64,000 nt of DNA from Rhizobium aethiopicum (GCF_014197535.1 NZ_JACIFV010000026.1:30607-94606), one strand, 5' to 3'. Shown: positions 53,362 to 63,097, counted from the first letter of the stretch. Notes: generated from the sequence alone by a model not told the origin. Numbers and translations: made by a program.

Positions 53362-54373
53362 TCGGCCGGGACTGCTGGACGGCGCCATCTGGCCCGCCGA
53401 AAATACCAGGCTGTTTGGCCATGAGGAGGCGGAATCCTTCCTTGCCCAGTCCTACCGATCCGGCAAGGGTCATCACGCCATTCTGATCGAAGGGCCGGAG
53501 GGTATCGGCAAGGCGACGCTCGCCTTCCGCTTCGCCAACCACGTGCTCTCGCATCCCGATCCCGACGCGGCGCCGGAGAAGATCGGCGATCCGGATCCGG
53601 CCTCGGCCGTCAGCCGGCAGATCGCCTCCGGCGCCTCGCATAATCTTCTGCATCTCGCCCGGCCGGTGGACGAAAAGACGGGCAGGGTGAAATCGGCGAT
53701 AACCGTCGACGAGGTGCGCCGCGCCGGCAAGTTCTTCTCGCAGACCTCAGGCACCGGCAACTGGCGAATCGTCATCATCGACCCGGCCGACGACATGAAC
53801 CGCAATGCGGCCAACGCCATTCTGAAGATCCTCGAGGAGCCGCCGAAGCGGGCGCTGTTCCTGGTGCTGTCGCATGCGCCGGGGCGGTTGCTGCCGACCA
53901 TCCGCTCGCGCTGCCTGCCGCTGAAACTGGCGCCGCTTGCCGACGAGGCACTCGTTGCGGCCCTTGCCCATCTCGGCATAACAGGCGAGGGCAGCGTGCT
54001 TTCGGCGGCCAAGGGCAGTGTCGGCGAAGCCTTGAAGCTCTTGAACTATGGCGGCAGCGAAATCATCGCCGGTTATGACGAGGTGCTTTCCGCCGAGGGG
54101 CCAGCCGCCCGCAAGGCGATGCACCGGCTGGCCGAGGCGCTTTCGGGCAAGGAAAGCGATACGATTTTCGATTTCTTCGTCAGCCACGTCGGCGACGACA
54201 TCATGAGCCGCGCTCGCGCGGCGGCAGGCGAGGGACAGATCGCCGCGGCCGAACGGCTGGCACGGCTCTACTCGGAGGTTACCGAGCGACTTACCGTCTC
54301 CGATGCCTACAATCTCGACCGCAAGCAGACGATCATCAGTATCCTCGCCGATATCAGGCAGCCAAGATTCTAA
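53351..54373 (+). CDS. holB: DNA polymerase III delta' subunit
   Basis: A 340-residue clamp-loader subunit that works with gamma/tau and delta at the replisome. Marks: HHAILIEGPEGIGKATLAFRFAN (Walker-A like), NAANAILKILEEPPKRALFLVLSHAPGRLLPTIRSRC with the SRC motif that places the arginine finger. The first 40 residues are the usual delta' lead-in. ATG 53351 is in the second copy of a 16-bp repeat. Converging TauE/SafE gene follows after 5 bp. Confidence 0.93.
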   Translation: MSEDRPGLLDGAIWPAENTRLFGHEEAESFLAQSYRSGKGHHAILIEGPEGIGKATLAFRFANHVLSHPDPDAAPEKIGDPDPASAVSRQIASGASHNLLHLARPVDEKTGRVKSAITVDEVRRAGKFFSQTSGTGNWRIVIIDPADDMNRNAANAILKILEEPPKRALFLVLSHAPGRLLPTIRSRCLPLKLAPLADEALVAALAHLGITGEGSVLSAAKGSVGEALKLLNYGGSEIIAGYDEVLSAEGPAARKAMHRLAEALSGKESDTIFDFFVSHVGDDIMSRARAAAGEGQIAAAERLARLYSEVTERLTVSDAYNLDRKQTIISILADIRQPRF

Positions 54374-54377
54374 CGGA

Positions 54378-55166
54378 TCAACCGGCCAGCAGCTTCCATG
54401 CGACGACGCCAAGTGTCACGGCAAGAACAATGCGAATGATGCGTTCGTGCAGCCTCGGCGCAAGAAGGCTTCCCAGAATGATACCGGGAATTGAGCCGAC
54501 GAGCAGGGCAAAGAGCATCGCCCAATCGATCTCGCCGATCAGCCAATAGCCGGTGCCGCCGATCAGGGTCAGGGGTACGGCGTGGACGATGTCGGAGCCG
54601 ACGATTTCGCGCACGTCGAGCCTCGGATAGAGCACGAGCAGGATCGTCACCCCCAGCGCACCGGCGCCAACCGAGGTCAAGGTGACAAGCACGCCGAGAC
54701 AGAATCCAAGAATGACGGTTAGGGCAAGAATGGTCGTCGCTCGCGGCGGCGTGCGTTCGCCGATGGCGCGGCGCGCCAATTGAAGGATCGGGCCGCGAAA
54801 GATCAGCATGATCGCGGTCATGACGAGAAGCCAACCGAGGGCCGATGTAATGGTGTTGGTCACGCCGATGCTCTTGCGATCGACACCTGCCAGCAGCCAG
54901 AGCATCAGCAAGGCGGCCGGGACGCTGCCGGCGGCGAGACTGCCGACGATCTTCCAGTTGACGCGCCCATGCACGCCGTGAACGGCGGTGCCCGCTGTCT
55001 TGGTGATTGCAGCATAGAGAAGATCGGTGCCGACGGCAGTTGCCGGATGGACGCCGAAGAGCAGCACCAGCAGGGGTGTCATCAGCGAACCGCCGCCAAC
55101 GCCGGTGATGCCGACAAGGGCGCCTACAAACAGTCCCGAAATTGAATAGAGAGGCTCGAATGTCAA
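54378..55166 (-). CDS. TauE/SafE-family sulfite or sulfonate exporter
   Basis: A 262-residue inner-membrane protein with about eight helices, typical of the TSUP family: GLFVGALVGITGVGGGSLMTPLLVLLFGVHPATAVGTDLLYA at the N-terminus and the duplicated GVLVTLTSVGAGALGVTILLVLYPRLDVREIVGSDIVHAVPLTLIGG in the second half. It probably exports a sulfur-containing or organic acid anion. It lies convergent to holB and divergent from metG. Confidence 0.88.
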   Translation of the reverse strand: MTFEPLYSISGLFVGALVGITGVGGGSLMTPLLVLLFGVHPATAVGTDLLYAAITKTAGTAVHGVHGRVNWKIVGSLAAGSVPAALLMLWLLAGVDRKSIGVTNTITSALGWLLVMTAIMLIFRGPILQLARRAIGERTPPRATTILALTVILGFCLGVLVTLTSVGAGALGVTILLVLYPRLDVREIVGSDIVHAVPLTLIGGTGYWLIGEIDWAMLFALLVGSIPGIILGSLLAPRLHERIIRIVLAVTLGVVAWKLLAG

Positions 55167-55316
55167 GCAAGCGCCTCCAACGGCGCCCGGCCACCGGGAT
55201 TGTGGTAGGTGAAAACTGGCACGTCGTTCGGTCCCGCCTCTCTTTCTGACGACCGGTAAATTGCGTGCGAGACGGAGTCAAGCTCACGACCCCGTGTCCT
55301 CGAAATCATGGACGGC

Positions 55317-55337
55317 AGCGAAACTTGATGTTTCGCT
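55317..55337. promoter_or_regulatory. Perfect inverted repeat upstream of metG
   Basis: AGCGAAAC (55317-55324) and GTTTCGCT (55330-55337) with a 5-nt loop, 62 bp upstream of metG and in the divergent region with the TauE/SafE gene. It may be an operator or an RNA hairpin in the metG leader. Not assignable to a regulator. Confidence 0.35.
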
Positions 55338-55398
55338 TGACGGTGACATGCGCTAAGAGCGGCTAACCATTGATAGAATAAGCCGGACATTGGCCGCC

Positions 55399-56949
55399 AT
55401 GACAGACAAGACACCTTTCTACATCACCACCGCGATTTCCTATCCCAACGGCAAGCCGCATATCGGCCACGCCTATGAGCTGATCGCGACGGATGCGATG
55501 GCGCGCTACCAGCGCCTGGACGGCAGGGATGTCTTCTTCCTGACGGGCACCGACGAACACGGCCAGAAGATGCAGCAGACGGCGCGGGCCGAGGGGATCT
55601 CCGCGCAGGCGCTTGCCGACCGCAACTCCGGCGAATTCCAGGCAATGGCGAAGCTGCTCAACGCCTCGAACGATGACTTCATCCGCACTACGCAGGAGCG
55701 TCATCACGAAACGTCGCGGAATATCTGGAAACTGATGGCCGACAATGGCGACATCTACAAGGACAGCTATGCCGGCTGGTATTCGGTTCGCGACGAGGCC
55801 TACTACCAGGAAAGCGAGACGGAGCTGCGCGCCGACGGCGTGCGTTACGGCCCGCAGGGCACGCCCGTCGAGTGGGTGGAAGAGGCAAGCTATTTCTTCA
55901 AGCTTTCCGAATACCAGGACAGGCTGCTTGCCCATTACGAGGCCAATCCCGATTTCATCGGTCCGGCCGAGCGCCGCAACGAGGTGATCTCCTTCGTCAA
56001 GTCGGGCCTCAAGGACCTGTCGGTGTCGCGCACGACCTTCGACTGGGGCATCAAGGTGCCGAACGACCCTTCGCATGTCATGTATGTCTGGGTGGACGCG
56101 CTGACCAACTACATCACGGCGACGGGCTATCTCGAGGACAAGAATGGCCCGAGAGCGAAGTACTGGCCGGCGGATGTGCACATTATCGGTAAGGACATCA
56201 TCCGCTTCCACGCGGTCTATTGGCCGGCCTTCCTGATGTCGGCGAAGCTGCCGCTGCCGAAACGCGTTTTCGCCCACGGCTTTCTGCTCAACAAGGGCGA
56301 GAAGATGTCGAAGTCGCTCGGCAACGTCGTCGATCCGGTCAATCTGGTGAACCATTTCGGCCTCGACCAGGTGCGCTACTTCTTCCTGCGCGAAGTCTCC
56401 TTCGGTCAGGACGGCAGCTATAGCGAAGAGGCGATCGGCACGCGCATCAATTCCGATCTCGCCAACGGCATCGGCAACCTCGCCAGCCGGTCGCTGTCGA
56501 TGATCGTCAAGAATTGCGACGGCAAGATTCCGGAATGCGGGCCGCTGACCGACGAGGACAAGGCGATGCTGGCCCAGGCCGACGCGCTGCATGCATCGAC
56601 GCGCGAGGACATGAGCAAGCAGCTCATCCATCGCGCGCTCGCCTCGATCATATCAGTCGTTTCGGAGGCTGACCGCTATTTCGCCGGCCAGGCGCCATGG
56701 GCGCTAAAGAAGACGGATCCGGCGCGGATGGCCACGGTGCTGTACGTCACGGCCGAGGTGGTGCGCCAGATCGCCATCCTGCTGCAGCCCTTCATGCCGG
56801 AATCATCGGGCAAGTTGCTCGATCTCGTCGCCGCGCCTGCCGACAGCCGAGATTTTGCCGCGCTTGGCGAAGCTGGCCGCCTCGTTGCCAGGACGGCGCT
56901 CGAAGCGCCGGCGCCGGTCTTCCCGCGTTATGTGGCTCCGGAGGCCTGA
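55399..56949 (+). CDS. metG: Methionyl-tRNA synthetase, short zinc-less type
   Basis: A 516-residue class I synthetase. HIGH appears as YPNGKPHIGHAYEL (13-26) and KMSKS as GEKMSKSLGN. The connective region lacks the zinc-binding cysteine knuckles of E. coli MetG, and there is no C-terminal tRNA-binding (Arc1p-like) domain. This is the compact form usual in alphaproteobacteria. ATG 55399 (MTDKTPFYITTAISYP) is chosen. tatD and the MBL gene follow at 4-bp gaps, so it heads an operon. Confidence 0.95.
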   Translation: MTDKTPFYITTAISYPNGKPHIGHAYELIATDAMARYQRLDGRDVFFLTGTDEHGQKMQQTARAEGISAQALADRNSGEFQAMAKLLNASNDDFIRTTQERHHETSRNIWKLMADNGDIYKDSYAGWYSVRDEAYYQESETELRADGVRYGPQGTPVEWVEEASYFFKLSEYQDRLLAHYEANPDFIGPAERRNEVISFVKSGLKDLSVSRTTFDWGIKVPNDPSHVMYVWVDALTNYITATGYLEDKNGPRAKYWPADVHIIGKDIIRFHAVYWPAFLMSAKLPLPKRVFAHGFLLNKGEKMSKSLGNVVDPVNLVNHFGLDQVRYFFLREVSFGQDGSYSEEAIGTRINSDLANGIGNLASRSLSMIVKNCDGKIPECGPLTDEDKAMLAQADALHASTREDMSKQLIHRALASIISVVSEADRYFAGQAPWALKKTDPARMATVLYVTAEVVRQIAILLQPFMPESSGKLLDLVAAPADSRDFAALGEAGRLVARTALEAPAPVFPRYVAPEA

Positions 56950-56953
56950 GGCC

Positions 56954-57736
56954 GTGCTGATCGATACCCATTGCCATCTTGATTTCGCCGATTTCGAGGC
57001 GGAGCGCGACGAGATCGTCACGCGCGCCCACCAAGCCGGCGTCAAGCAGATGGTGACGATCTCGACGCGCGTGCGCAAGCTCGACGGGCTGCTCGCCATC
57101 ACGGAGAAATATCCGTCGGTGTTCTGCTCCGTCGGCACCCATCCGAACAATGCCGGCGACGAGTTGGACATTCAAACCGAAGAGCTGGTGCGCCTGGCGA
57201 AAGCGCATGAGAAAGTGGTGGCGATCGGCGAAGCGGGCCTCGATTATTTCTACGACACGCAGACACCTGAGGACCAGCAGACCGGCTTTCGCCGCCATAT
57301 TGCCGCGGCTCGGGAAACGCAGCTTCCGCTCGTCATCCACAGCCGCAGCGCCGACGCCGACATGGCTGACATCCTGACCGAGGAAACGGGGAAGGGGGCC
57401 TTCCCTTTCATCCTGCATTGCTTCTCGGCGGGGCCGGATCTGGCGCGGACCGGTGTCGAACTCGGCGGTTACATCTCTTTCTCAGGCATTCTGACCTTCC
57501 CGAAATCGGAAGAACTGCGTGAGATCGCCAAGACGATCCCGCATGAACGGCTGCTGGTGGAAACGGACGCGCCCTATCTCGCGCCGAAGCGCTGGCGCGG
57601 CAAGCGCAACGAGCCGTCCTATGTCGTCAATACGGCCGAAGTGCTCGCCGAGACGATCGGCCTTTCCTATGCCGACGTCGCACGGATCACGACGGAGAAC
57701 GCTTTGCGCCTGTTCTCGAAAATGCCAAGGATCTAG
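56954..57736 (+). CDS. tatD: TatD-family metal-dependent hydrolase
   Basis: A 260-residue TIM-barrel nuclease/hydrolase starting with GTG 56954. Metal ligands: HxH in LIDTHCHLDF, Glu in AIGEAGLDYFYD, His in LPLVIHSRSA and HCF in FILHCFSAG, and Asp in LLVETDAPYLAPK. In E. coli YcfH-type homologues also sit with tmk-holB. Its role is DNA repair or RNA quality control. It follows metG by 4 bp and precedes the MBL gene by 3 bp. Confidence 0.92.
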   Translation: MLIDTHCHLDFADFEAERDEIVTRAHQAGVKQMVTISTRVRKLDGLLAITEKYPSVFCSVGTHPNNAGDELDIQTEELVRLAKAHEKVVAIGEAGLDYFYDTQTPEDQQTGFRRHIAAARETQLPLVIHSRSADADMADILTEETGKGAFPFILHCFSAGPDLARTGVELGGYISFSGILTFPKSEELREIAKTIPHERLLVETDAPYLAPKRWRGKRNEPSYVVNTAEVLAETIGLSYADVARITTENALRLFSKMPRI

Positions 57737-57739
57737 CAG

Positions 57740-58558
57740 GTGCTCTATCGGCGGCGCTTCACCATTCTCGGCTGTTCGTCGTCACCTGGCGTGCCGCGTA
57801 TCACCGGCGACTGGGGCGCCTGCAACCCCGACAACCCAAGGAATCGGCGCACGCGCGCCTCATTCATGGTGCAGCAATTCGCTCCTGATGGCGGCGTGAC
57901 GACCGTCGTCATCGACACCGGACCGGATTTTCGCGAGCAGATGATCAGGGCAGGGGCCGACCATGTCGATGCGGTGCTCTACAGCCATCCGCATGCTGAT
58001 CATATTCACGGCATCGACGATCTGCGCGGCTATTTTCACAATACGCGCCGGCGAGTGCCGATCTACGCCGACCAATTTACGATGGACAGGCTGCGTGAAG
58101 CCTTCGGCTATTGCCTGGAGACGCCGCCGGGCAGCAATTATCCACCGATCGTGCTGCCTGTCGTCATTGAAAATCTTGACGAACCCGTCGAAATCCGCGG
58201 CCCCGGCGGCAAGATCGATTTTTTTCCGCATATCCAGCAGCATGGCGATATCAATTCGCTCGGCTTCCGCATCGGTGATGTAGCCTATTGCAGCGATATC
58301 AGCGATTTCCCGCCGCAGACTGTCGAGAAACTGCGAAATCTCGACGTGTTGATCATCGACGCCCTGCAGTACACCTATCATCCAAGCCATCTGTCGCTGG
58401 AACAATCGCTCGACTGGATCGGCCGGCTGAAACCGAAACGGGCGATTCTCACCCACATGCATACGCCGCTGGATTATGATGCAGTGATGGCGCAGACGCC
58501 GGACCACGTGGTGCCGGCGTTTGATCAGATGAGCTTCGAGACCGAGTTTCTCGCTTAA
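57740..58558 (+). CDS. MBL-fold phosphodiesterase-like hydrolase
   Basis: A 272-residue metallo-beta-lactamase-fold hydrolase beginning GTG 57740 (MLYRRRFTILGCSSSPGVPRITGDWGACN). Metal motif HPHADHIHGIDDLRG and the later DISDFP and LTHMHTPLDYD match the PhnP/RNase Z-like group that hydrolyses cyclic phosphodiesters. The ending ILTHMHTPLDYDAVMAQTPDHVVPAFDQM is typical of the alphaproteobacterial gene that always follows tatD. It is the last gene of the metG operon. Confidence 0.85.
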   Translation: MLYRRRFTILGCSSSPGVPRITGDWGACNPDNPRNRRTRASFMVQQFAPDGGVTTVVIDTGPDFREQMIRAGADHVDAVLYSHPHADHIHGIDDLRGYFHNTRRRVPIYADQFTMDRLREAFGYCLETPPGSNYPPIVLPVVIENLDEPVEIRGPGGKIDFFPHIQQHGDINSLGFRIGDVAYCSDISDFPPQTVEKLRNLDVLIIDALQYTYHPSHLSLEQSLDWIGRLKPKRAILTHMHTPLDYDAVMAQTPDHVVPAFDQMSFETEFLA

Positions 58559-58625
58559 CCCAGCGCTGCAGCATGCTTACACGCGTGCAGCAGGATCGGG
58601 GATTGAGCCCCGACCCTGGGACAGG

Positions 58626-59234
58626 TCATTGCATATAGGGAAGAACCTCGACGGCGCCGCGATAGATCATGTCGAGCGAGACGTAGAGGATGATCAGCAG
58701 ACCGATATAAGCGATCCAGCGATGGCGGCCGAGCAGCCGGGCGATCAGGTTCGCGGCAATACCCATCAGCGCGATTGACAGGGCGAGGCCGATGACCAAG
58801 ACGCTCGGATGTTCGCGCGCAGCACCGGCAACGGCGAGCACGTTGTCGAGCGACATCGAAACGTCGGCAATGACGATCTGGGTTGCCGCCTGGAAGAAGG
58901 TCTTTTTCGGCGCGCCTTTGCCGCTTTCCGCTATCTGATCCTCGTTATGGCCGTTGCGAAGCTCGCGCCACATCTTCCAGCAGACCCAAAGCAGCAGAAG
59001 GCCGCCGGCCAGCAGCAGGCCGACGATCGCCAACAGATAGACGGCGACACTGGCGAAGAGAATACGCAGAACCGTCGCGGCAAGAATGCCGACGATGATC
59101 GCCTTGCGCCGTTGCGTGGCCTCGAGGCCGGCAGCGGCGAGACCGATAACCACGGCGTTGTCGCCGGCAAGAACAAGGTCGATAGCAATGACCTGCAGCA
59201 AAGCCGTCAGACCGGCTGCCGTGAAGATGTCCAT
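58626..59234 (-). CDS. TerC-family membrane protein
   Basis: A 202-residue inner-membrane protein with about seven helices. Both halves carry the family's acidic motif: LAGDNAVVIGLAAAGLE (first) and SMSLDNVLAVAGAAREHPS (second). ATG 59234 (MDIFTAAGLTALLQVIAIDL) is chosen over an upstream 60-residue extension that lacks conservation. TerC proteins export manganese or other metals and help membrane protein metalation; tellurite resistance genes are not nearby. A metal role is inferred. Confidence 0.88.
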   Translation of the reverse strand: MDIFTAAGLTALLQVIAIDLVLAGDNAVVIGLAAAGLEATQRRKAIIVGILAATVLRILFASVAVYLLAIVGLLLAGGLLLLWVCWKMWRELRNGHNEDQIAESGKGAPKKTFFQAATQIVIADVSMSLDNVLAVAGAAREHPSVLVIGLALSIALMGIAANLIARLLGRHRWIAYIGLLIILYVSLDMIYRGAVEVLPYMQ

Positions 59235-59403
59235 ATGAAATGTCCCCAATGCGTCGAAAGCCGTGCTAGCGTCTCGATGGTTTGACGTCAACCGCCGAAG
59301 GCTGGAACAGACGGTGCTATTCACTGCCTGGTGTATCTGAAAAAGGACAGGCGGAAAAGTTATGGAACTGCCATGGAATGCCGCCGATCCGCCCCACTGC
59401 CGT

Positions 59404-59428
59404 GGAACATTCATCTCGGCTGCCGGTT
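59404..59428 (+). promoter_or_regulatory. EcfG/RpoE2-type stress promoter for the 59491 gene
   Basis: GGAAC (59404-59408), 16 bp, GGTT (59425-59428), which is one base off the CGTT ending and also fits GGAAC-N18-TT. The start codon is 62 bp downstream. Confidence 0.5.
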
Positions 59429-59490
59429 CTTCAAGTCAGAAACCAGGCGTCGGGTCGACGGCTGGAACGAGACATCGAGAGGAGCGTTCC

Positions 59491-60168
59491 GTGAGCAACA
59501 TTCACCACGATACCAACCCGGGCTCTTCAGGCCCGATGGGCGGCGGCAGTCTTACCGCATTTTTCGACAGCCGGTCCGAAGCCGAATCTGCGATCTCCCG
59601 TCTCGAGGACGCAGGTGTGCCGGTCGCGAGGATCAGATTGATGCCGGGCTATGAAGCGGATGGAAAGAATGCCGGCGCCATAAGCGACGACCGCAGCGGC
59701 TTCTTCGACGCGCTGGCCGACTTCTTCTTCCCGGATGAAGATCGCGCGATGTACGCAGAAGGGCTGCGGCGAGGCGGCTTCCTCGTTCAGGTCAACGATA
59801 TCGACGACGCGCTCTATGAGACCGTTCACGATATTCTCGACGACGAGGGCAGCATCGACATTGATGAGAGGGCAGATCTCTGGTTATCGGAAAGCGGCCG
59901 GGAAGGCGGGGCGAATACCGGTTTTGCCGGCACAGCCCGTGGCGGCAGAGCCGCGGACGACCTGGCCGTGTCCGAAAGCGCGTTCGAAACATCATCCGAA
60001 GATGAAACCCGACCGGTGGCGATGCGCGACACCACGCATGGAAGCGCCAAGGTCCGCGCCTATACCTATCCCGGAGGCGGCTCGCCATCGACCGATCCTG
60101 GCCGGCAAACGCAGACGCAGTCGCAAGGCGGGTCGAGCCAAAGTCAGGGATTCCGACGTGATCACTGA
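59491..60168 (+). CDS. General stress protein (YflT-like domain)
   Basis: A 225-residue protein from GTG 59491, with GAGAGGAG 6 bp before. The core is the general-stress/heat-induced YflT domain: SLTAFFDSRSEAESAISRLEDAGVPVARIRLMPGYE, GFFDALADFFFPDEDRAMYAEGLRRGGFLVQV. The C-terminal 80 residues are polar, rich in Ser, Gln and Gly, and ends QGFRRDH. No enzyme activity is known. It has an EcfG-type promoter in front and another stress-like gene 58 bp behind. Confidence 0.78.
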   Translation: MSNIHHDTNPGSSGPMGGGSLTAFFDSRSEAESAISRLEDAGVPVARIRLMPGYEADGKNAGAISDDRSGFFDALADFFFPDEDRAMYAEGLRRGGFLVQVNDIDDALYETVHDILDDEGSIDIDERADLWLSESGREGGANTGFAGTARGGRAADDLAVSESAFETSSEDETRPVAMRDTTHGSAKVRAYTYPGGGSPSTDPGRQTQTQSQGGSSQSQGFRRDH

Positions 60169-60226
60169 TGTGTCGGCATGAGGAGCCGGCCTCGTTCGCC
60201 CCTGCTGAATAATTGAGGAGACGTCC

Positions 60227-60607
60227 ATGCAATCATCCATCAATCGCGACGGTTTCCTTCCGCCGGATCCCGATGAGCTGGTCGCGGAAGGTGAGCCGCC
60301 GTTTGCCGACGCCGCCACCGCGACTGCGCGCGAGAAGGCCGACCACGATCTCGACCTCCTACAGCATGAAGTAAGGCTGTTGCGCGCCCGGATCGGCATC
60401 CTGCGCGAGGATGCGGAAACGGCGCTGAGAGCCCAGGCAAACCTGATTGACGCAAGCGCCCATGTCCAGCTCGGCAACTATCCCTGGGCAAAGCTCGCCT
60501 TGGCCACGGGCGCGGCTTTCATCGCCGCCACAATCGTTCGCAGCCTTCCGTTCGGAGTTTTGCTGGCCGGATTTGCCGGCCACCCCTCTGAGACGAGACG
60601 GTGGTGA
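60227..60607 (+). CDS. Small coiled-coil protein with C-terminal membrane helix
   Basis: A 126-residue protein beginning MQSSINRDGFLPPDPDEL. A helical, heptad-like stretch (HDLDLLQHEVRLLRARIGILREDAETALRAQ, about 40-70) is followed by a hydrophobic segment LALATGAAFIAATIVRSLPFGVLLAGF. It resembles the ElaB/DUF883 group in layout, without close similarity that I can name. GAGGAGACG supports the start. It follows the general stress protein on the same strand and is probably in the same operon. Confidence 0.65.
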   Translation: MQSSINRDGFLPPDPDELVAEGEPPFADAATATAREKADHDLDLLQHEVRLLRARIGILREDAETALRAQANLIDASAHVQLGNYPWAKLALATGAAFIAATIVRSLPFGVLLAGFAGHPSETRRW

Positions 60608-60943
60608 AGGGCTGACCATCTGAGACGCTCGGTCCTCCGACAACTCGGTGGAGAGCCCAATGTGCCGCCTGCGGTCTGACTGCGGGCCGCACCTCGCAGC
60701 TGTTGCCCCAGATTCATTTGTGACATTACCAACCGTAGCCAGCACTGTGCCGCAGGGAGTCTGCAGCCCGGAGAGGGCGCCCGGATGATGCGTCAGCGAG
60801 ACAAGGATCGGCAATGATCGCAGCTGGGCAACGATCCGCCTGCCTCGGCCAGACAGGTTCGTCGATTGACGTTGATGGCGTGACGCTTCACAAGTGCCAA
60901 GCTTCTGGAGCAGAAGCGGCACCGTCCCGGGGACCACGATCAC
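60608..60943. other. Intergenic region, no gene seen
   Basis: About 335 bp between the small membrane protein and the MscS gene, on the same strand. No supported frame. There are small GC-rich repeats (GGATCG and CGATCC about 25 bp apart) but no clear promoter; the MscS promoter must lie here if the gene is not read through from the stress operon. Confidence 0.35.
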
Positions 60944-63097
60944 ATGCGCAGCAACGACGACCGCCACCGCTTGCGGAAAATATTCACAGTCCTGACGATC
61001 GTGCTTTCCACGCTGCTGCCAATCGGCATCAATCCTGCTTCCTCGGCCGAGTCATCCGGATCCTCGGCGCCGATCCGCGTCATCATCGAATTGCCGAATG
61101 ACGATTCCGGTCGCACTCTGGTCGATCGGATCGTTCCCGGCAATCAGGAGCCCACGCCGCCAGCCGCCCTCTCACCAGAGCCAGCGCCGCCGTCGATCGC
61201 GACCTCACTGCAGGATTTGCGCCAGCGCTTGCTCTCGCTCGTCAACGCAGTTCCAACCCTTCCGGGACAGATCGAGGCGGCGATCCGGCTCTTCCAGACA
61301 GACAATCGTATCGACCCTGTCGGTCTGATCCTGGCGGTCACACTCTTCGTTGCAGGCGGATTTCTCGCGCAGCGCATCGCCTGGTGGTCGGGGCGAGGGC
61401 TCCTTCATTTTATACTGACCGCACCTGCCGACACAGTCCGGCAGCGGATCAAACTGCACGCCGGGCGGCTGTCAATGGGGCTTCTCGCATTGATCGGCTA
61501 CCTCATCGGAAGCCTCGGCGCCTTTATCCTGTTTCCCTGGCCCGCGGTGTTTCGCGATGTTGCGCTCGTTCTGCTGTCAGCTGCGCTCATGGTGCGCCTC
61601 GGCGTGCTGGTGGGCCGCATCGTGATCGCGCCGGGCGCCCGCCTGCCGCATATGCGGCTTGTGACCCTTGTGACGTCGCTTGCGTGGTTCTGGTACTACT
61701 GGCTCCTTGCAACGGTCGCTCTGTTGGCAGCCGGCTGGGCCACCATCGAAGTGATACGAACGATCGGGGCTCCGGCCATATTGGTCGATCTTTTTACCGC
61801 CGCATGGCTCGCGGTCGTCTCGATTGCGCTGATCGCGATGATTTGGCTGCGGCAGTTCCGTTCCGACGGGCCGCCGGTGAACCGGCTGATCAGCGTCGGC
61901 TTCAGCGCAAGCGTTATTCTCTCGTGGCTGTTATGGGTGTCGGGACTGCGTGCTGCATTCTGGACGGTGATCGTCATTGCGCTTCTGCCGCTGACGGTAT
62001 CAGTAGCGCGCGATATCACTCGGCGCATCATCATAAATTCGCAGGATGAGCTTGCGGTGGAGGATCCGGCCATCTTGGGATGGTCGGTCGTTATCATGCA
62101 GACCTTGCGCAACGGCCTTATCGTGGTTGCCGCGCTGCTCGTCGCCCGCTCGTGGGATGTCAATCTCGGTGATCTTGCCGCAGCCGAAACGGTGACCACG
62201 CGTCTGATCCGCGCGGGAATCCGGATCGTGATCGTCTTGCTGGTGACCGACGTCATCTGGAAGCTCGTCAGCACTCTGATCGACACGCAGATGGAAGTGG
62301 CGTCCCGAAGCGTGAATGCAGGCCACCAGGAGGGGCCGGAGGCGCGCCGCCGTCAGCGGTTGAATACGCTTCTTCCCATTCTTCGCAATGTGCTGTTCCT
62401 CGCGATCGGCGCTGTCGGCTTCCTGATGATCCTGGATGCTGTCGGCATTCAGATCGGGCCGCTGCTTGCTGGCGCTGGTGTCGTCGGCATAGCTGTCGGC
62501 TTCGGTGCACAAACGCTGGTCAAGGACATCATCTCCGGCGTGTTTTATCTGTTCGACGATGCCTTCCGCATTGGAGAATATATCCAGGCGGCAAAATACA
62601 AGGGTACGGTCGAGGGGTTTTCGCTGCGATCGATCCGCTTGCGACACCACCGCGGTCCTGTCACCATCGTTCCATTCGGCGAACTCGGCGCGGTGCAAAA
62701 TCTGAGCCGCGACTGGGTCATCGACATCATTACGCTTACGCTGAACTATGACAGCGACCTGGAGGAGGTCCGCAAGACCATCAAGCGCATTGGCGTCGAG
62801 CTTCTGGACGATGCCGAGCTCGGGCCCAACATCATCGAGCCCTTGAAAATGCAGGGCATCGAGCAGATGGCGGATTATGGCGTGCAGATCAGGCTGAAAT
62901 TCATGTCAAAACCGGGCGAACAGTTTGGCGTCCGCCGAAAGGCGCTTGCCATGCTGAAGAAGACCTTCGCCGACAAGGGCATCCAGTTTGCAACTCCGAC
63001 GGTGCATGTCTCCGGCGGGACGGCCGATGCAGCGTCATCAGCCGCCGCGTCGGAGCTCCAGAGACCAACAAAACCCATCTCGCCGATTGAGGAGTGA
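60944..63097 (+). CDS. MscS-family mechanosensitive channel, large form
   Basis: A 717-residue membrane protein with signal peptide (IFTVLTIVLSTLLPIGINPASSA), a periplasmic linker rich in Pro, then about ten helices. The channel core is near 460-560: LLAGAGVVGIAVGFGAQTLVKDIISGVFYLFDDAFRIGEYIQ is the MscS pore-lining helix 3 and start of the beta domain, followed by GTVEGFSLRSIRLRHHRGPVTIVPFGEL. The extra N-terminal helices resemble MscM/YbdG-type large channels. It opens on membrane tension to relieve osmotic downshock. Confidence 0.9.
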   Translation: MRSNDDRHRLRKIFTVLTIVLSTLLPIGINPASSAESSGSSAPIRVIIELPNDDSGRTLVDRIVPGNQEPTPPAALSPEPAPPSIATSLQDLRQRLLSLVNAVPTLPGQIEAAIRLFQTDNRIDPVGLILAVTLFVAGGFLAQRIAWWSGRGLLHFILTAPADTVRQRIKLHAGRLSMGLLALIGYLIGSLGAFILFPWPAVFRDVALVLLSAALMVRLGVLVGRIVIAPGARLPHMRLVTLVTSLAWFWYYWLLATVALLAAGWATIEVIRTIGAPAILVDLFTAAWLAVVSIALIAMIWLRQFRSDGPPVNRLISVGFSASVILSWLLWVSGLRAAFWTVIVIALLPLTVSVARDITRRIIINSQDELAVEDPAILGWSVVIMQTLRNGLIVVAALLVARSWDVNLGDLAAAETVTTRLIRAGIRIVIVLLVTDVIWKLVSTLIDTQMEVASRSVNAGHQEGPEARRRQRLNTLLPILRNVLFLAIGAVGFLMILDAVGIQIGPLLAGAGVVGIAVGFGAQTLVKDIISGVFYLFDDAFRIGEYIQAAKYKGTVEGFSLRSIRLRHHRGPVTIVPFGELGAVQNLSRDWVIDIITLTLNYDSDLEEVRKTIKRIGVELLDDAELGPNIIEPLKMQGIEQMADYGVQIRLKFMSKPGEQFGVRRKALAMLKKTFADKGIQFATPTVHVSGGTADAASSAAASELQRPTKPISPIEE

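Noticed and set aside
59235..59340. Manganese riboswitch (yybP-ykoY type) upstream of the TerC gene
   Set aside because: TerC-type genes are often controlled this way, but the conserved junction elements could not be found in the leader.
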